NCBI RefSeq assembly: GCF_019075875.1
Contig: NZ_JAHOOZ010000001.1
Location: forward strand, 1,736,001 to 1,800,000
From: Novosphingobium sp. G106
GTDB taxonomy: Bacteria; Pseudomonadota; Alphaproteobacteria; Sphingomonadales; Sphingomonadaceae
Length of the DNA: 64,000 nt
Reading direction: 5' to 3'
Both the position numbers and the translations under genes were made by a program. Positions 1 through 8,607 of the stretch are shown in pieces (the first letter of the stretch is position 1; the number at the start of each line of letters is the position of its first letter). The notes under the pieces were generated by a model. It was not told where the DNA came from and did not search any database. It worked only from the letters and a program-made list of their open reading frames with translations.

Positions 1-207
1 CTGAGCCCGACAAACCGCGCGATCCCGCAGAATCGCCGTCCCAGATCGACACATCTGGGACACTTTTGCCGCAATAGAATCATTAGCTAATCCCAATCAT
101 TGTTGGCACATTGTGAACAGCTGATTTGGACCGGCCGCACGGGATCGTACCGCCCGCGCCGAGGTCGATTTCCGGCGGGGCATTGATAAAACAAGGGACA
201 TAACCTG

Positions 208-996
208 ATGACGAAAAAGCTTCTCGGCGCGGCCGCCGCGCTGACCTTTGCGGCGTTCGTGTCATCGCCGGCTTACGCGGCCAATATCGACCTGCTGGGT
301 GGCACGGTCAGCGGCAGCAGCTACGGCAACTCGATCACCTACAACACAGTCATCGGCGGGCAGAATGTCAGCCTCAAGGTCACGGCCTGGAGCATGACCA
401 CCGGTGCGTCGCCGAAGGTGACAGCGGCCCAGGTCGTGAAATACGATGGCGGCCTCGGCATCACCAACAGCAACGGCAACAACGACGTCGGTAGCCCGCA
501 GCATTCCATCGACAATGATGGCTGGGTCGACTTCCTGGTGTTCCAGTTCAGCACCCCGGTCGACATCACCGGCTACCATATCGGCTGGGAAGACGTCGAT
601 ACCGATGCGACCGTCCGCTATGGCCAGGTCAACGGTGCGTTCCCCAGCCTCGTCAACATGTCGCAGACCAACTTCAACAACCTGCTCCCGAATTCGGTTC
701 AGGTCCCGGGTGGCGACTCGATCGGCAACCGCACGATCGCTAACGGAACCAGCGAATACAACATCTGGACCATCGGCGCGTCGACCATTCTCGACATGAC
801 CACCTGCGGCAAGTACGACCGGGGCTGCACGCCGAAGCCCACCTATGATTACTTCAAGATCGACAGCATCAACGTGACCAACGCGGTTCCTGAACCCGGC
901 ACCTGGATGATGATGATCATGGGCATCGGCTTCGCCGGCGTTGCGATGCGCCGCCGCCAGAAGGCGACCGTCCGGTTCAACATGGTTGCTGCCTGA
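208..996 (+). CDS. PEP-CTERM sorting-domain exoprotein
   Basis: 262-residue secreted protein of unknown function. It has a Sec signal peptide (basic MTKK, hydrophobic stretch, cleavage near PAYA-AN around residue 25). The C-terminus is a PEP-CTERM signal: VPEPGTWMMM, a hydrophobic helix, then the basic run MRRRQK. In this family the tail is recognised by the exosortase/EpsH system and the protein goes to the cell surface or an exopolysaccharide matrix. The middle is rich in Gly, Asn, Ser and Thr, as is usual for these proteins, and has no enzyme motif I recognise. It stands alone, with about 200 bases of non-coding DNA upstream and no exosortase gene in the window. The family assignment is firm and the specific role is unknown. 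Confidence 0.9.
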   Translation: MTKKLLGAAAALTFAAFVSSPAYAANIDLLGGTVSGSSYGNSITYNTVIGGQNVSLKVTAWSMTTGASPKVTAAQVVKYDGGLGITNSNGNNDVGSPQHSIDNDGWVDFLVFQFSTPVDITGYHIGWEDVDTDATVRYGQVNGAFPSLVNMSQTNFNNLLPNSVQVPGGDSIGNRTIANGTSEYNIWTIGASTILDMTTCGKYDRGCTPKPTYDYFKIDSINVTNAVPEPGTWMMMIMGIGFAGVAMRRRQKATVRFNMVAA

Positions 997-1037
997 TTTC
1001 TCGGGCCTGGTGATCCAGGCCTGACAATCCGGAATAC

Positions 1038-1073
1038 AAACTGCCGTGGACGCTAAGCCGTCCGCGGCAGTTT
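1038..1073. terminator. Bidirectional hairpin terminator shared by convergent genes
   Basis: A 15-base arm (1038-1052) and its near-perfect complement (1059-1073, one mismatch) flank a 6-base loop. TTTT follows shortly after on the plus side and A-rich bases precede it. It lies between the plus-strand PEP-CTERM gene and the minus-strand kinase. The kinase stop codon (1053-1055) sits in the loop, so one arm also encodes the last kinase residues. Confidence 0.7.
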
Positions 1074-2495
1074 CAGTTTTACCAGCAGCCCGCCCAGGTC
1101 CTCGCTCTCGCCGAGTTCGACCGAGCCGCCGTAGATCTCGGCGACGTCACGGACGATGGCGAGGCCCAGGCCGGTGCCGGGCTTGCCCGTATCGAGCCGC
1201 GCGCCGCGATCGAAGATGCGGATGCGCTCCTCCTCGGGAATGCCCATCCCGTCGTCCTCGACCCAGATTTCGCAGGTATCTGGCGTAGTCGCCTCGCAGA
1301 CCGTGACGAAGACGCTGCCGCCGCCGTACTTGGCGGCATTCTCGATCAGGTTGCCAAGAATCTCGTCGAGGTCCTGCCGTTCGATCGCGACATTCGCCGT
1401 GCGGCTGCCGTCGAGGTCGAAGCGCGTGTTCTCATAGAGCCGCGTCACCGCGCGCAGCACGGCTTCGGCGCTGGTCCATACATTTGCGCGCGAATGGCCG
1501 ACCGCGCGGCGGCCGACGGCACGTGCACGGGCCAGGTGGTGATCGACCTGGCGGCGCATCACCGCCGCCTCGCGGATCACCGTGTCCGACAAGTCCGGCG
1601 CCCGCGCGGTTGCGGCGTTCATCACCACGGTCAGCGGCGTCTTCAACGCATGGGCGAGATTTCCGGCGTGGGTCCGCGCTTCTTCCGCCTGCCGCTCAAC
1701 ATGGCCGAGCAGCGCGTTAAGCTCCTCGACCAGCGGCTGCACCTCTAGAGGCAGCGGCTCGGTAACGCGGTTCGCGCCGGTGGTGCGCATTTTCTGGATG
1801 GCGCGGCGCACGCGGCGCAGCGGATTGAGTCCGTACCAGGTCTGCAATCCCGCCATGCCCAGCAGGCCCAAGCCCAGGATAACGAAGCTGTAGCTCAGAA
1901 TAGCGCGCACTCGCCGGATCTGCGCGTCGAGCTCGCCGCGGCTGGCAGCGACGGTGAACCACCACTGCGTCTTGCTGCCCGGCAGAATGATCGAGCGCTC
2001 CATGACGCGCAGCTTCTCGCCGGCGAACTGGGTGCTGTCGTAGACATGCGGCTTGGCGTCGAAGTGATTGAGCTGCACCTGCAGGCTGCGATCCCACAGC
2101 GAGCGCGAGGCGAAGTCGTCGTGGCCCTTGCCGCGAATCTGCCAGTAGAGCCCGCTGTTGGGCTCGAGGAACCGCTGGTCGCCTAGCGCGCGGTTGAAGA
2201 ACACCTCGCCGTCGGGGCCGATCTCGGTCGAGGCGACCATGCCGGTCAGCATGTAGTCGAGCTGGTCGTCGAAATTGCGCGTGATCAGCGAGGTCATCGC
2301 TCGGTCGAGCGCGACGCCGCCCACGAGCAGCAGGAAGGCGATCCACACCGCAGCGATCAGCATCATGCGCGTCGCCAGCGAGCCGGTATGCGGCTTGGGC
2401 GTCTTGTTCGCCTTGCCAGCCTCGGAGACCGGCTCGGACGCGGCTGCTTCCGGCGTTTCCGCTTCGATCAGCGGCGGGGCATTGTCCTCCGCCAT
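1053..2495 (-). CDS. Sensor histidine kinase, PhoQ/OmpR-partner type
   Basis: 480-residue inner-membrane histidine kinase, partner of the response regulator 7 bases upstream. The order is a cytoplasmic N-terminus, a first membrane helix near residues 44-65, a periplasmic sensor region of about 130 residues, a second helix near 200-220, HAMP-like linker, the dimerisation/phosphoacceptor box with HALKTPLTV (His near residue 282), then an HATPase domain with N-box NLIENAAKYGG, G1 VEDDGMGIP and G2 GTGLGLAIV. All catalytic boxes are intact. The HALKTPL form of the H-box is typical of the PhoQ-like subgroup, which often senses divalent cations or envelope stress. The ligand here cannot be read from sequence. 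Confidence 0.9.
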   Translation of the reverse strand: MAEDNAPPLIEAETPEAAASEPVSEAGKANKTPKPHTGSLATRMMLIAAVWIAFLLLVGGVALDRAMTSLITRNFDDQLDYMLTGMVASTEIGPDGEVFFNRALGDQRFLEPNSGLYWQIRGKGHDDFASRSLWDRSLQVQLNHFDAKPHVYDSTQFAGEKLRVMERSIILPGSKTQWWFTVAASRGELDAQIRRVRAILSYSFVILGLGLLGMAGLQTWYGLNPLRRVRRAIQKMRTTGANRVTEPLPLEVQPLVEELNALLGHVERQAEEARTHAGNLAHALKTPLTVVMNAATARAPDLSDTVIREAAVMRRQVDHHLARARAVGRRAVGHSRANVWTSAEAVLRAVTRLYENTRFDLDGSRTANVAIERQDLDEILGNLIENAAKYGGGSVFVTVCEATTPDTCEIWVEDDGMGIPEEERIRIFDRGARLDTGKPGTGLGLAIVRDVAEIYGGSVELGESEDLGGLLVKLKLPRTA

Positions 2496-2502
2496 GCCGG
2501 GT

Positions 2503-3180
2503 TCACCCGCGGCCGGCTTCGGCCGGGTCGTCGAGGCTGTAGCCGAGGCCGCGGATCGTGGTAATTACGTCGGCACCCAGCTTCTTGCGGATGCGGGTAA
2601 CGAAAACCTCGATCGTGTTCGAATCGCGGTCGAAATCCTGGTCGTAGATGTGTTCGATCAGCTCGGTGCGGCTGACGACCTTGCCTTTGTGATGGAGCAG
2701 ATAGGACAGCAGCTTGTATTCCTGCGCCGTCAGCTTGACCGGCTCGCCGTTGAGCGTAACGCGACCCGAGCGCGTATCGAGCCGCACGTCGCCGGCGATC
2801 AGCTCGGACGAAGTATTGCCCGAAGCGCGCCGGATCAGCGCACGCAAGCGAGCGATAAGCTCCTCGGTCTGGAACGGCTTGGCGAGATAATCGTCGGCGC
2901 CGGCATCGAGCCCGGCGACCTTGTCGGACCAGCTATCGCGCGCGGTCAGCACCAGCACCGGGAACTTGCGCCCCTCCTTGCGCCACATGCCGAGCACGGT
3001 GAGCCCGTCGATCTCTGGCAGGCCCAGGTCGAGGATCACGGCGTCGTATTCCTCGGTCGAGCCCATGAAGTGCCCGTCCTCGCCGTCGACCGACAGATCG
3101 ACCGCATAGCCGGTCTGCTCGAGCGTCGACTTGAGCTGCTTGCCCAGAGTGGGCTCATCCTCAACAATCAGGATGCGCAT
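2503..3180 (-). CDS. OmpR/PhoP-family response regulator
   Basis: 225-residue two-component response regulator. The receiver domain (about residues 1-118) has the acidic pocket ED near 7-9, phosphoacceptor Asp51 in LDLGLPEIDG, conserved Thr near 79 and Lys101 in AKPF. A winged-helix DNA-binding domain (about 125-220) carries the typical RTELIEHIYDQD and IRGLGYSL segments. It is transcribed ahead of the histidine kinase with a 7-base gap, so the two form one operon. A small PepSY-like secreted protein gene lies upstream on the same strand and may belong to the same unit. Assignment to the OmpR/PhoP class is firm and the target genes are unknown. Confidence 0.93.
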   Translation of the reverse strand: MRILIVEDEPTLGKQLKSTLEQTGYAVDLSVDGEDGHFMGSTEEYDAVILDLGLPEIDGLTVLGMWRKEGRKFPVLVLTARDSWSDKVAGLDAGADDYLAKPFQTEELIARLRALIRRASGNTSSELIAGDVRLDTRSGRVTLNGEPVKLTAQEYKLLSYLLHHKGKVVSRTELIEHIYDQDFDRDSNTIEVFVTRIRKKLGADVITTIRGLGYSLDDPAEAGRG

Positions 3181-3246
3181 CGCTGGTGTCCCCTAAAAAA
3201 TCGCACAAGCCATGCGGCGAAAGCGGAAAAGCGTCAAGCAAACGGC

Positions 3247-3543
3247 CTAACGCGACTGGCTGATGATCGTGCCCGAACGGGCGTCGACATCGACGAAGAC
3301 CACGCGGCCCTGGCGGATGAATTTGAGCCGATAGACCATCGCCGCGGGATCGTATTCGGGCCCGAGATATTCCATGCCCGGCATCGTCGGCAGCACGCGC
3401 TGCTCGATCTCGCGCAGCGGACGGACATTACCCAAACGCATGTCCTTGCGCACCTGCCCCTGCACCGTGCCGGGATCGGCAAGCGCGGGGACGGCGGACG
3501 GCACAGCAAGAGCAAGAAGAAAAGCGATTGCGAAACGGCTCAT
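3247..3543 (-). CDS. Small periplasmic PepSY-like protein
   Basis: 98-residue exported protein. I chose the ATG at 3543 because it is followed at once by a clean signal peptide (MSRFAIAFLLALAVPS, cleavage near ALA-DP). The in-frame extension upstream does not look like coding sequence. The C-terminal half (LKFIRQGRVVFVDVDARSGT) has the pattern of a PepSY repeat, a small domain common next to PhoPQ-like systems and thought to inhibit or bind periplasmic partners. It lies upstream of the response regulator on the same strand with a 66-base gap. A sensory or modulatory link to that system is inferred from the context. Confidence 0.75.
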   Translation of the reverse strand: MSRFAIAFLLALAVPSAVPALADPGTVQGQVRKDMRLGNVRPLREIEQRVLPTMPGMEYLGPEYDPAAMVYRLKFIRQGRVVFVDVDARSGTIISQSR

Positions 3544-3638
3544 GACACCGATGTGCCTAAGGTCGAAGCATTGAACAAGGCGTGAATGCGCCGTTCTCCG
3601 CTTGTCAATGTGACCGGCAAGCGCCAAGTGCGCGGCCT

Positions 3639-5423
3639 ATGGCGATAGCACCAATTCTAAGCTGGGAAGGCCTCGGCCTTATCCAGGGCTCCGGCTGGCT
3701 GTTCAAGGACCTCGACATCCACGTCGGCCCGCGCGACCGGCTTGCGCTGATCGGGCGCAACGGCGCGGGCAAGACGACCCTGCTCAAGCTCCTCTCAGGC
3801 CAGGTCGAGGGCGACAAGGGCAAGCGCTCTGTTCAGCCCGGCACCCGGATCGTCACGCTTGAGCAGGATCCGTTCTTCACCGGCTTCGACACACTGCTGG
3901 ATTTCGCACTGTCCGGCCCCGACGCGCCGCCGCGGCACGAGGTGGAGGCCATCGCCGGCCAGCTCGGCATCGATCTCTCGCGCCCGGCCGAGAACGCCAG
4001 CGGCGGTGAGCGGCGACGCGCGGCGCTGTGCCGCGCGCTCGCTTCGGAACCCGACCTGCTGCTGCTCGATGAGCCGACCAACCACCTCGATCTCGCCGCG
4101 ATCGACTGGCTCGAGGACTGGCTTACCCGATACAACGGCGCTTTCGTCGTGATCAGCCACGACCGTACCTTCCTCACCCGCCTGACCCGCGCGACACTCT
4201 GGCTCGATCGCGGTTCGATGCGGCGCAAGGAAGTCGGCTTCGGCGGCTACGAGGCTTGGGAAGAGCAGGTCTTCGCCGAAGAGGCACGCAATGCCGACCG
4301 GCTCGACGCCAAGCTCAAGATCGAGGCGCACTGGCTCGAACGCGGCGTCACCGCGCGGCGCAAGCGCAACCAGGGCCGCCTCGCCAAGCTCTGGGAAATG
4401 CGTGCGCAGCGCGCCGCCATGCTGACGCCCACCGGCGTCGCCAAGATGGAGATCGCCTCCGACGGCTCGAAAACCAAGGCCGTGATCGTCGCGGACAAGG
4501 TGACAAAGCGGTTCGGAGATCGCACGATCATCAAGGACTTCTCGCTGCGCATCACCCGCGGCGATCGCATCGGCCTCGTCGGTGCCAACGGTTCGGGCAA
4601 GACGACGCTCTTGAAGCTCCTGACCGGCGAATTGGCACCCGACGAGGGCACGGTGACGCTCGCCAAGACGCTCGACGGCGTGGTCATCGACCAGCAGCGC
4701 AGCCTGATGGCGCCGGAAAAGCGCGTGCGCGACGTCCTCGCCGAGGGTGGCGACTGGATCGACGTGCGCGGCGTGCGCAAGCACATCCAGGGCTACCTCA
4801 AGGACTTCCTGTTCGACCCCGGCCTCGTCGAGGCGCGCGTCGGCACGCTATCGGGCGGCGAGCGCTCCCGGCTGCTGCTGGCGCGCGAGTTTGCGCGCAA
4901 ATCGAACCTGCTGGTGCTCGACGAGCCGACCAACGACCTCGATCTCGAAACGCTCGACCTGCTGCAGGAAGTGATCTCGGACTACGACGGCACCGTTCTG
5001 ATCGTCAGCCACGACCGCGACTTCCTCGACCGCACGGTGACAGTGACACTCGGCCTCGACGGCTCGGGCAAGGTGGATGTGGTCGCGGGCGGCTATGCCG
5101 ACTGGGAAGCCCAGCGCAAGAAGCCGACGGCAGCGAAAGCGGCCAAGGCCGCGACCGATACCGTGGCTACCCCTCCCCCGCCAGCGCCGCGCAAGGGCAA
5201 GCTCTCGTACAAGGATCAGCGCGACTACGACCTGCTGCCGAAGCGGATCGAGGAGCTCGAAGCCCAGATCGCCCGCGACGAGGATACGCTGCACGATCCC
5301 GCGCTCTACACACGTGATCCAGCGAAGTTCGCCGCGTTGACCGAGACGGTGGCCAAGGCCAAGGCCGAGAAAGAGGCAGCCGAGGAGCGATGGCTGGAGC
5401 TGGCGGAGTTGGTCGAGGGGTAA
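3639..5423 (+). CDS. ABC-F family ATPase, Uup-like
   Basis: 594-residue soluble protein with two ABC domains and no membrane segment. Domain 1 has Walker A IGRNGAGKTT, signature SGGERRRA and Walker B LLLLDEPTNHLD. Domain 2 has GANGSGKTT, LSGGERSR and LLVLDEPTNDLD. The linker between them is rich in charged residues, and the C-terminus (from about residue 525) is a Lys/Glu-rich coiled coil as in Uup. ABC-F proteins act on ribosomes or, for Uup, on branched DNA intermediates. They are not transporters. The ATG at 3639 begins directly with MAIAPILSWEGL, the normal family start. A longer reading from 3582 adds 19 unconvincing residues. Confidence 0.93.
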   Translation: MAIAPILSWEGLGLIQGSGWLFKDLDIHVGPRDRLALIGRNGAGKTTLLKLLSGQVEGDKGKRSVQPGTRIVTLEQDPFFTGFDTLLDFALSGPDAPPRHEVEAIAGQLGIDLSRPAENASGGERRRAALCRALASEPDLLLLDEPTNHLDLAAIDWLEDWLTRYNGAFVVISHDRTFLTRLTRATLWLDRGSMRRKEVGFGGYEAWEEQVFAEEARNADRLDAKLKIEAHWLERGVTARRKRNQGRLAKLWEMRAQRAAMLTPTGVAKMEIASDGSKTKAVIVADKVTKRFGDRTIIKDFSLRITRGDRIGLVGANGSGKTTLLKLLTGELAPDEGTVTLAKTLDGVVIDQQRSLMAPEKRVRDVLAEGGDWIDVRGVRKHIQGYLKDFLFDPGLVEARVGTLSGGERSRLLLAREFARKSNLLVLDEPTNDLDLETLDLLQEVISDYDGTVLIVSHDRDFLDRTVTVTLGLDGSGKVDVVAGGYADWEAQRKKPTAAKAAKAATDTVATPPPPAPRKGKLSYKDQRDYDLLPKRIEELEAQIARDEDTLHDPALYTRDPAKFAALTETVAKAKAEKEAAEERWLELAELVEG

Positions 5424-5426
5424 GGA

Positions 5427-5897
5427 TCACCCTATCCGATAGAACCCCGCCACCCGATCGAGCGCCAACTTGAGCACCAGCTTGCCGCTGCGCGCCGGCC
5501 AGGCGAGCGAACGTTCGGCATCGGGGAGCGCCTCACCGGCGCAGACCACGCGCCAGAGTACGTCTGCCAGCCCAGGTCCGGCCGCAGCCACCGCGCCGTC
5601 GAAGCGCGCTTTCGCGGCGATCTGACGCTCGGTCGGGTTGAGCCCCGCTTCGCCCGCTCCTTTCACCCGCACGGCATCCCATCGCATCGTCACGCTCGGC
5701 GCGAGCGCGGCGCGTTCCCAGTCGGCACGAAGCCGTTCACCGGCATCGAACTGGACGTCGGAAAGGTGTCCGCGGGAGTGCAGCCAGGTCAGCGGCGATT
5801 CCGCCAGGTTGACCGTCACGCCCCGCCCGCCGCGCCGTGCTGGCCGCAGCGTGGGACCTTCTTGGGTCAATTCGCGTTCTTCCAGGATTCGCTGCAT
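5427..5897 (-). CDS. DUF6456-type alphaproteobacterial protein
   Basis: 156-residue soluble protein that I associate with the DUF6456 family on overall pattern: TVNLAESPLTWLHSRG, then a DAGERLRADWERA segment, then a C-terminal helix ending RVAGFYRIG. Function is unknown. The reading frame stays open upstream to 6374, but the start at 5897 (MQRILEERELTQ) fits best because codons beyond it run antisense to the next gene. It ends 3 bases from the convergent ABC-F gene with no terminator between them. It diverges from the Xre-type regulator at 5988, so both share the 90-base region between. Confidence 0.7.
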   Translation of the reverse strand: MQRILEERELTQEGPTLRPARRGGRGVTVNLAESPLTWLHSRGHLSDVQFDAGERLRADWERAALAPSVTMRWDAVRVKGAGEAGLNPTERQIAAKARFDGAVAAAGPGLADVLWRVVCAGEALPDAERSLAWPARSGKLVLKLALDRVAGFYRIG

Positions 5898-5987
5898 CGG
5901 CCATCTCCACTCGTTGCCGCGAATGGCTTGCCAAATTCGTCTAGCTGTAGGAAAGGAGAAAACCGATTTGGTTATTCGGGTCGTTCC

Positions 5988-6572
5988 ATGATCAATCGCA
6001 TTCGCGATATCCGCAAACAGAAGGGTCTGACCCTGGCCGACGTGGCGGCGCGCTGCACCCCGGCGACCACGGCCCAGACCATCGGCCGGCTTGAAACCGG
6101 CACGCGCAATCTGTCGCTCGGCTGGATGAACCGCATCGCCGCCGGGCTCGGCGTCGAGCCCGAACTGCTCCTGCGCAGCGAGGGGACCGACCAGCCGCGG
6201 CTGATCGCACGAATTACCGAGGGCGGCGCCGAAGCGCTGGCGAGCCCGCGCGACGCCATTCTGCCGATCGACCTCAGCGGAGGAGATGGCAATGGGGGGC
6301 CGCTGGTCGCCATGGCGGTCGAGGCCAGCGCCGGCGAATACCGCGCTGGCGACCAGCTCTGGCTGCGCCAGCATGAACCGGAAGACTTCGCCCGTCTGCT
6401 CAACCGTGACGTGCTGGCCCCGCGCACAGGCGGGCGCTTCGCTTTCGGCCGGATGATCGACCGTGACGGAAAGCGCGTCGCGCTGCTGCCGCCCGGCGCT
6501 GGGCAGCGCCAGGTCATCATCGACAACCCGCTCTGGCTGGCGGTTGCGGAAATGCTGGTGCGAAAACTCTGA
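5988..6572 (+). CDS. Xre-family regulator with C-terminal sensor-like domain
   Basis: 194-residue protein. An N-terminal helix-turn-helix (about residues 1-62; IRDIRKQKGLTLADVAARC, then QTIGRLETGTR) is followed by a LexA/S24-like all-beta C-terminal region (about 85-190). I see no clear Ser-Lys autoproteolysis dyad, so it is probably a ligand-binding or non-cleaving regulator. An upstream extension in the same frame from 5766 overlaps the opposite-strand gene and is not credible. GGAGA at 5955-5959 is rather far from the ATG. The glycosyltransferase gene follows 5 bases later, which suggests co-transcription. Targets are unknown. Confidence 0.82.
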   Translation: MINRIRDIRKQKGLTLADVAARCTPATTAQTIGRLETGTRNLSLGWMNRIAAGLGVEPELLLRSEGTDQPRLIARITEGGAEALASPRDAILPIDLSGGDGNGGPLVAMAVEASAGEYRAGDQLWLRQHEPEDFARLLNRDVLAPRTGGRFAFGRMIDRDGKRVALLPPGAGQRQVIIDNPLWLAVAEMLVRKL

Positions 6573-6577
6573 TTCCC

Positions 6578-7768
6578 ATGCTGCGCATTCTTTCGATCAG
6601 CACGCTGTTTCCCAATCCGCAGCGCCCGAGCTTCGGCAAGTTCGTGGCGAACCAGATGCGCACGGTGACGGCGACGGACGATGTCGATCTGACGATGGTC
6701 AGCCCGATCGGCCTGCCACCCTGGCCGCTGTCGCGCAGCGAGCGCTATCGTAAGCTGGGCGAGATGCCCGAGCGGAGCGACACTGCCGGCATACCCGCGC
6801 TCCATCCGCGCTTTACCCTGATCCCAAAGGTGGGCGGCGACAGCAATCCCGGGCGGATCGCCAAGGCGCTGCTGCCACTGGCGAAGAGGCTTCACGCGGC
6901 CAAACCGTTCGACGTGGTCGACGCGCAGTTCTTCTTTCCCGACGGGCCCGCCGCGGCAATCATCGCCGACGAACTCGGCCTGCCGCTGATGATCAAGGCG
7001 CGCGGCTCGGACATCCATTTCTGGGGGCAGCGCCCCCGCGCGGTCGAGCAGATGCTACGCGCGGCAGAGCAAGCCGCCGGCCTGCTGGCCGTTAGCTACG
7101 CGCTGCGCGGCGACATGATCGCACTCGGCATGCCCGAAGCGAAGATCGCGGTGCACTACACCGGGCTCGACCGCGAACGCTTCCACCCGATGGAACGCAA
7201 GGCGGCGCGGGCGCTGGTTTCGGCGATACCGGAACTCGACATCTGGGCGGAAGGGCCGCTGATCGTCACGCCGGGATCACTGATCGCGATCAAGGGTCAG
7301 CGGCTTGCCATCGAGGCGCTCGCGCAATTGCCCGATGCCCATCTCGCGCTCGCCGGCGCCGGCGAGGATGAGACGGCACTCCGCCAGGTCGCCGGGGCGC
7401 ACGGCGTAGCCGATCGCGTCCAGTTTCTCGGTCAGGTCGGCCACGAACTTTTGCCGCAGCTCTTCTCCGCCGCCGATGCGGTGGTGCTGCCTTCGGAACG
7501 GGAGGGTCTGGCCAACGTCTGGGTCGAAGCCCTGGCCTGCGGCGCCCCGTTGGTCATCCCCGACATCGGCGGTGCGCGCGAGGTAGTCGCCGCGCCCTCG
7601 GCCGGCCGCATCGCCGCGCGCGATGCATCGGCGATCGCCTCGGCCGTTCGCGAGATCCTTGCCGATCCGCCCAGCCAGGAAGCGGTGGCGGCCAATGCCG
7701 AGCGCTTCAGCTGGGAAGCCAACGCCGCGGAACTGATCGCCTTCTGGCGCAACCTGGCCAGGCGCTAG
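6578..7768 (+). CDS. GT4-family glycosyltransferase
   Basis: 396-residue GT-B fold glycosyltransferase of group 1 (GT4). The N-terminal Rossmann half begins MLRILSISTLFPNPQRP. The C-terminal half has VTPGSLIAIKGQRLAIEAL (sugar-nucleotide binding) and the retaining-enzyme EX7E motif in EREGLANVWVEALACG. No signal peptide or membrane span, so it probably works at the cytoplasmic face on a lipid-linked or polysaccharide acceptor. It shares an apparent operon with the regulator upstream. Its stop codon overlaps the stop of the convergent cupin gene (7765-7768). The substrate cannot be assigned. Confidence 0.9.
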   Translation: MLRILSISTLFPNPQRPSFGKFVANQMRTVTATDDVDLTMVSPIGLPPWPLSRSERYRKLGEMPERSDTAGIPALHPRFTLIPKVGGDSNPGRIAKALLPLAKRLHAAKPFDVVDAQFFFPDGPAAAIIADELGLPLMIKARGSDIHFWGQRPRAVEQMLRAAEQAAGLLAVSYALRGDMIALGMPEAKIAVHYTGLDRERFHPMERKAARALVSAIPELDIWAEGPLIVTPGSLIAIKGQRLAIEALAQLPDAHLALAGAGEDETALRQVAGAHGVADRVQFLGQVGHELLPQLFSAADAVVLPSEREGLANVWVEALACGAPLVIPDIGGAREVVAAPSAGRIAARDASAIASAVREILADPPSQEAVAANAERFSWEANAAELIAFWRNLARR

Positions 7769-8572
7769 CGCGGCGAGACGTACTCCGGCGTCAGCTGCTT
7801 GTCCTTCCAGTAGCCGGTCTCGCTGATCGCCGGGCCGTTGGCGAACTGGATGTCGCCGGGTGCCCCGGCGCGGAAGTTGATGAAGCTGAGGCCCTTCGGC
7901 CCGGTAGTGAAGCTGTAAAGCGTGTCCGCCGCGATCGCGACCGCGGTGCCCGGCCCATAGAGCTTGTTGCCCAGTCTGATCTCGCCATCGATGACGAAGA
8001 TGATCTCGTCCTCCGAATGCGAATGGACGCCGCGCTTCTCTTCCTCGGGCGTCATCGGCGTGGCGCGGCCGGGGAAATGGTTTTCGTGGAGCCAGACCTC
8101 GCAGGTGGGGCAGCCCAGAATCGGCGTGCATGCCGCCGCCCACGGACGAACCGCTGCCCAGGTCGGCCAGGCGCGGCACGCGCTCAGTCGGCAGCAAATG
8201 GACATGCCCGCCCGCGCGGCCGTCTTCCGGCTGGTGCGCCGCATGAAAGGTCAGCAGTTCGGTGGGCTCGCTGCCGCCGATCACTTCGAGTGTCTCACCG
8301 TGCTCGACGATCAGGCTCGATCCCTTGGCCATTGCCCAGCCGCCGGTCTCGACCGCGCCGTGCCAGACATAGGCGACGCAATCGGTCGGCATCGGCCCGA
8401 TCTGCAAGACCTCGCCCGGCGCGATGCGGTGCAGGTGAAGGTGGAGCGGGCTCCTCTCGTCATCGTAGTAGGCGAGCGCTTCGGCCAACCCGGCGTAACC
8501 CGCGGGCTGGCTGACCTCGTGCGCCTTCTCGCGCGTGACGACGGACACTTTCGGCCCAGTTCGGTTCGGCAT
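7765..8572 (-). pseudogene. Two-domain cupin protein, single frameshift
   Basis: A bicupin-like coding sequence of about 268 residues broken by one apparent inserted base. The first part (from 8572; MPNRTGPKVSVVTREKAHEV) carries an N-terminal cupin domain through GTGSS-like loops to about 8118. The second part continues in another frame as GCPTCEVWLHENHFPGR and a second cupin barrel with the metal-binding pattern HSHSEDEIIFVIDGEI and YSFTTGPKGL. Removing one G from the GGG at 8114-8116 (minus strand) joins them as DSGCPTCE. Cupins bind metals and include dioxygenases, isomerases and lyases, and the activity here is not assignable. The break may be sequencing error, because both halves look well conserved. 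Confidence 0.72.
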
Positions 8573-8607
8573 AGTCGATCTCCCGGCTGCGCCGAACTAT
8601 GCCGGCG

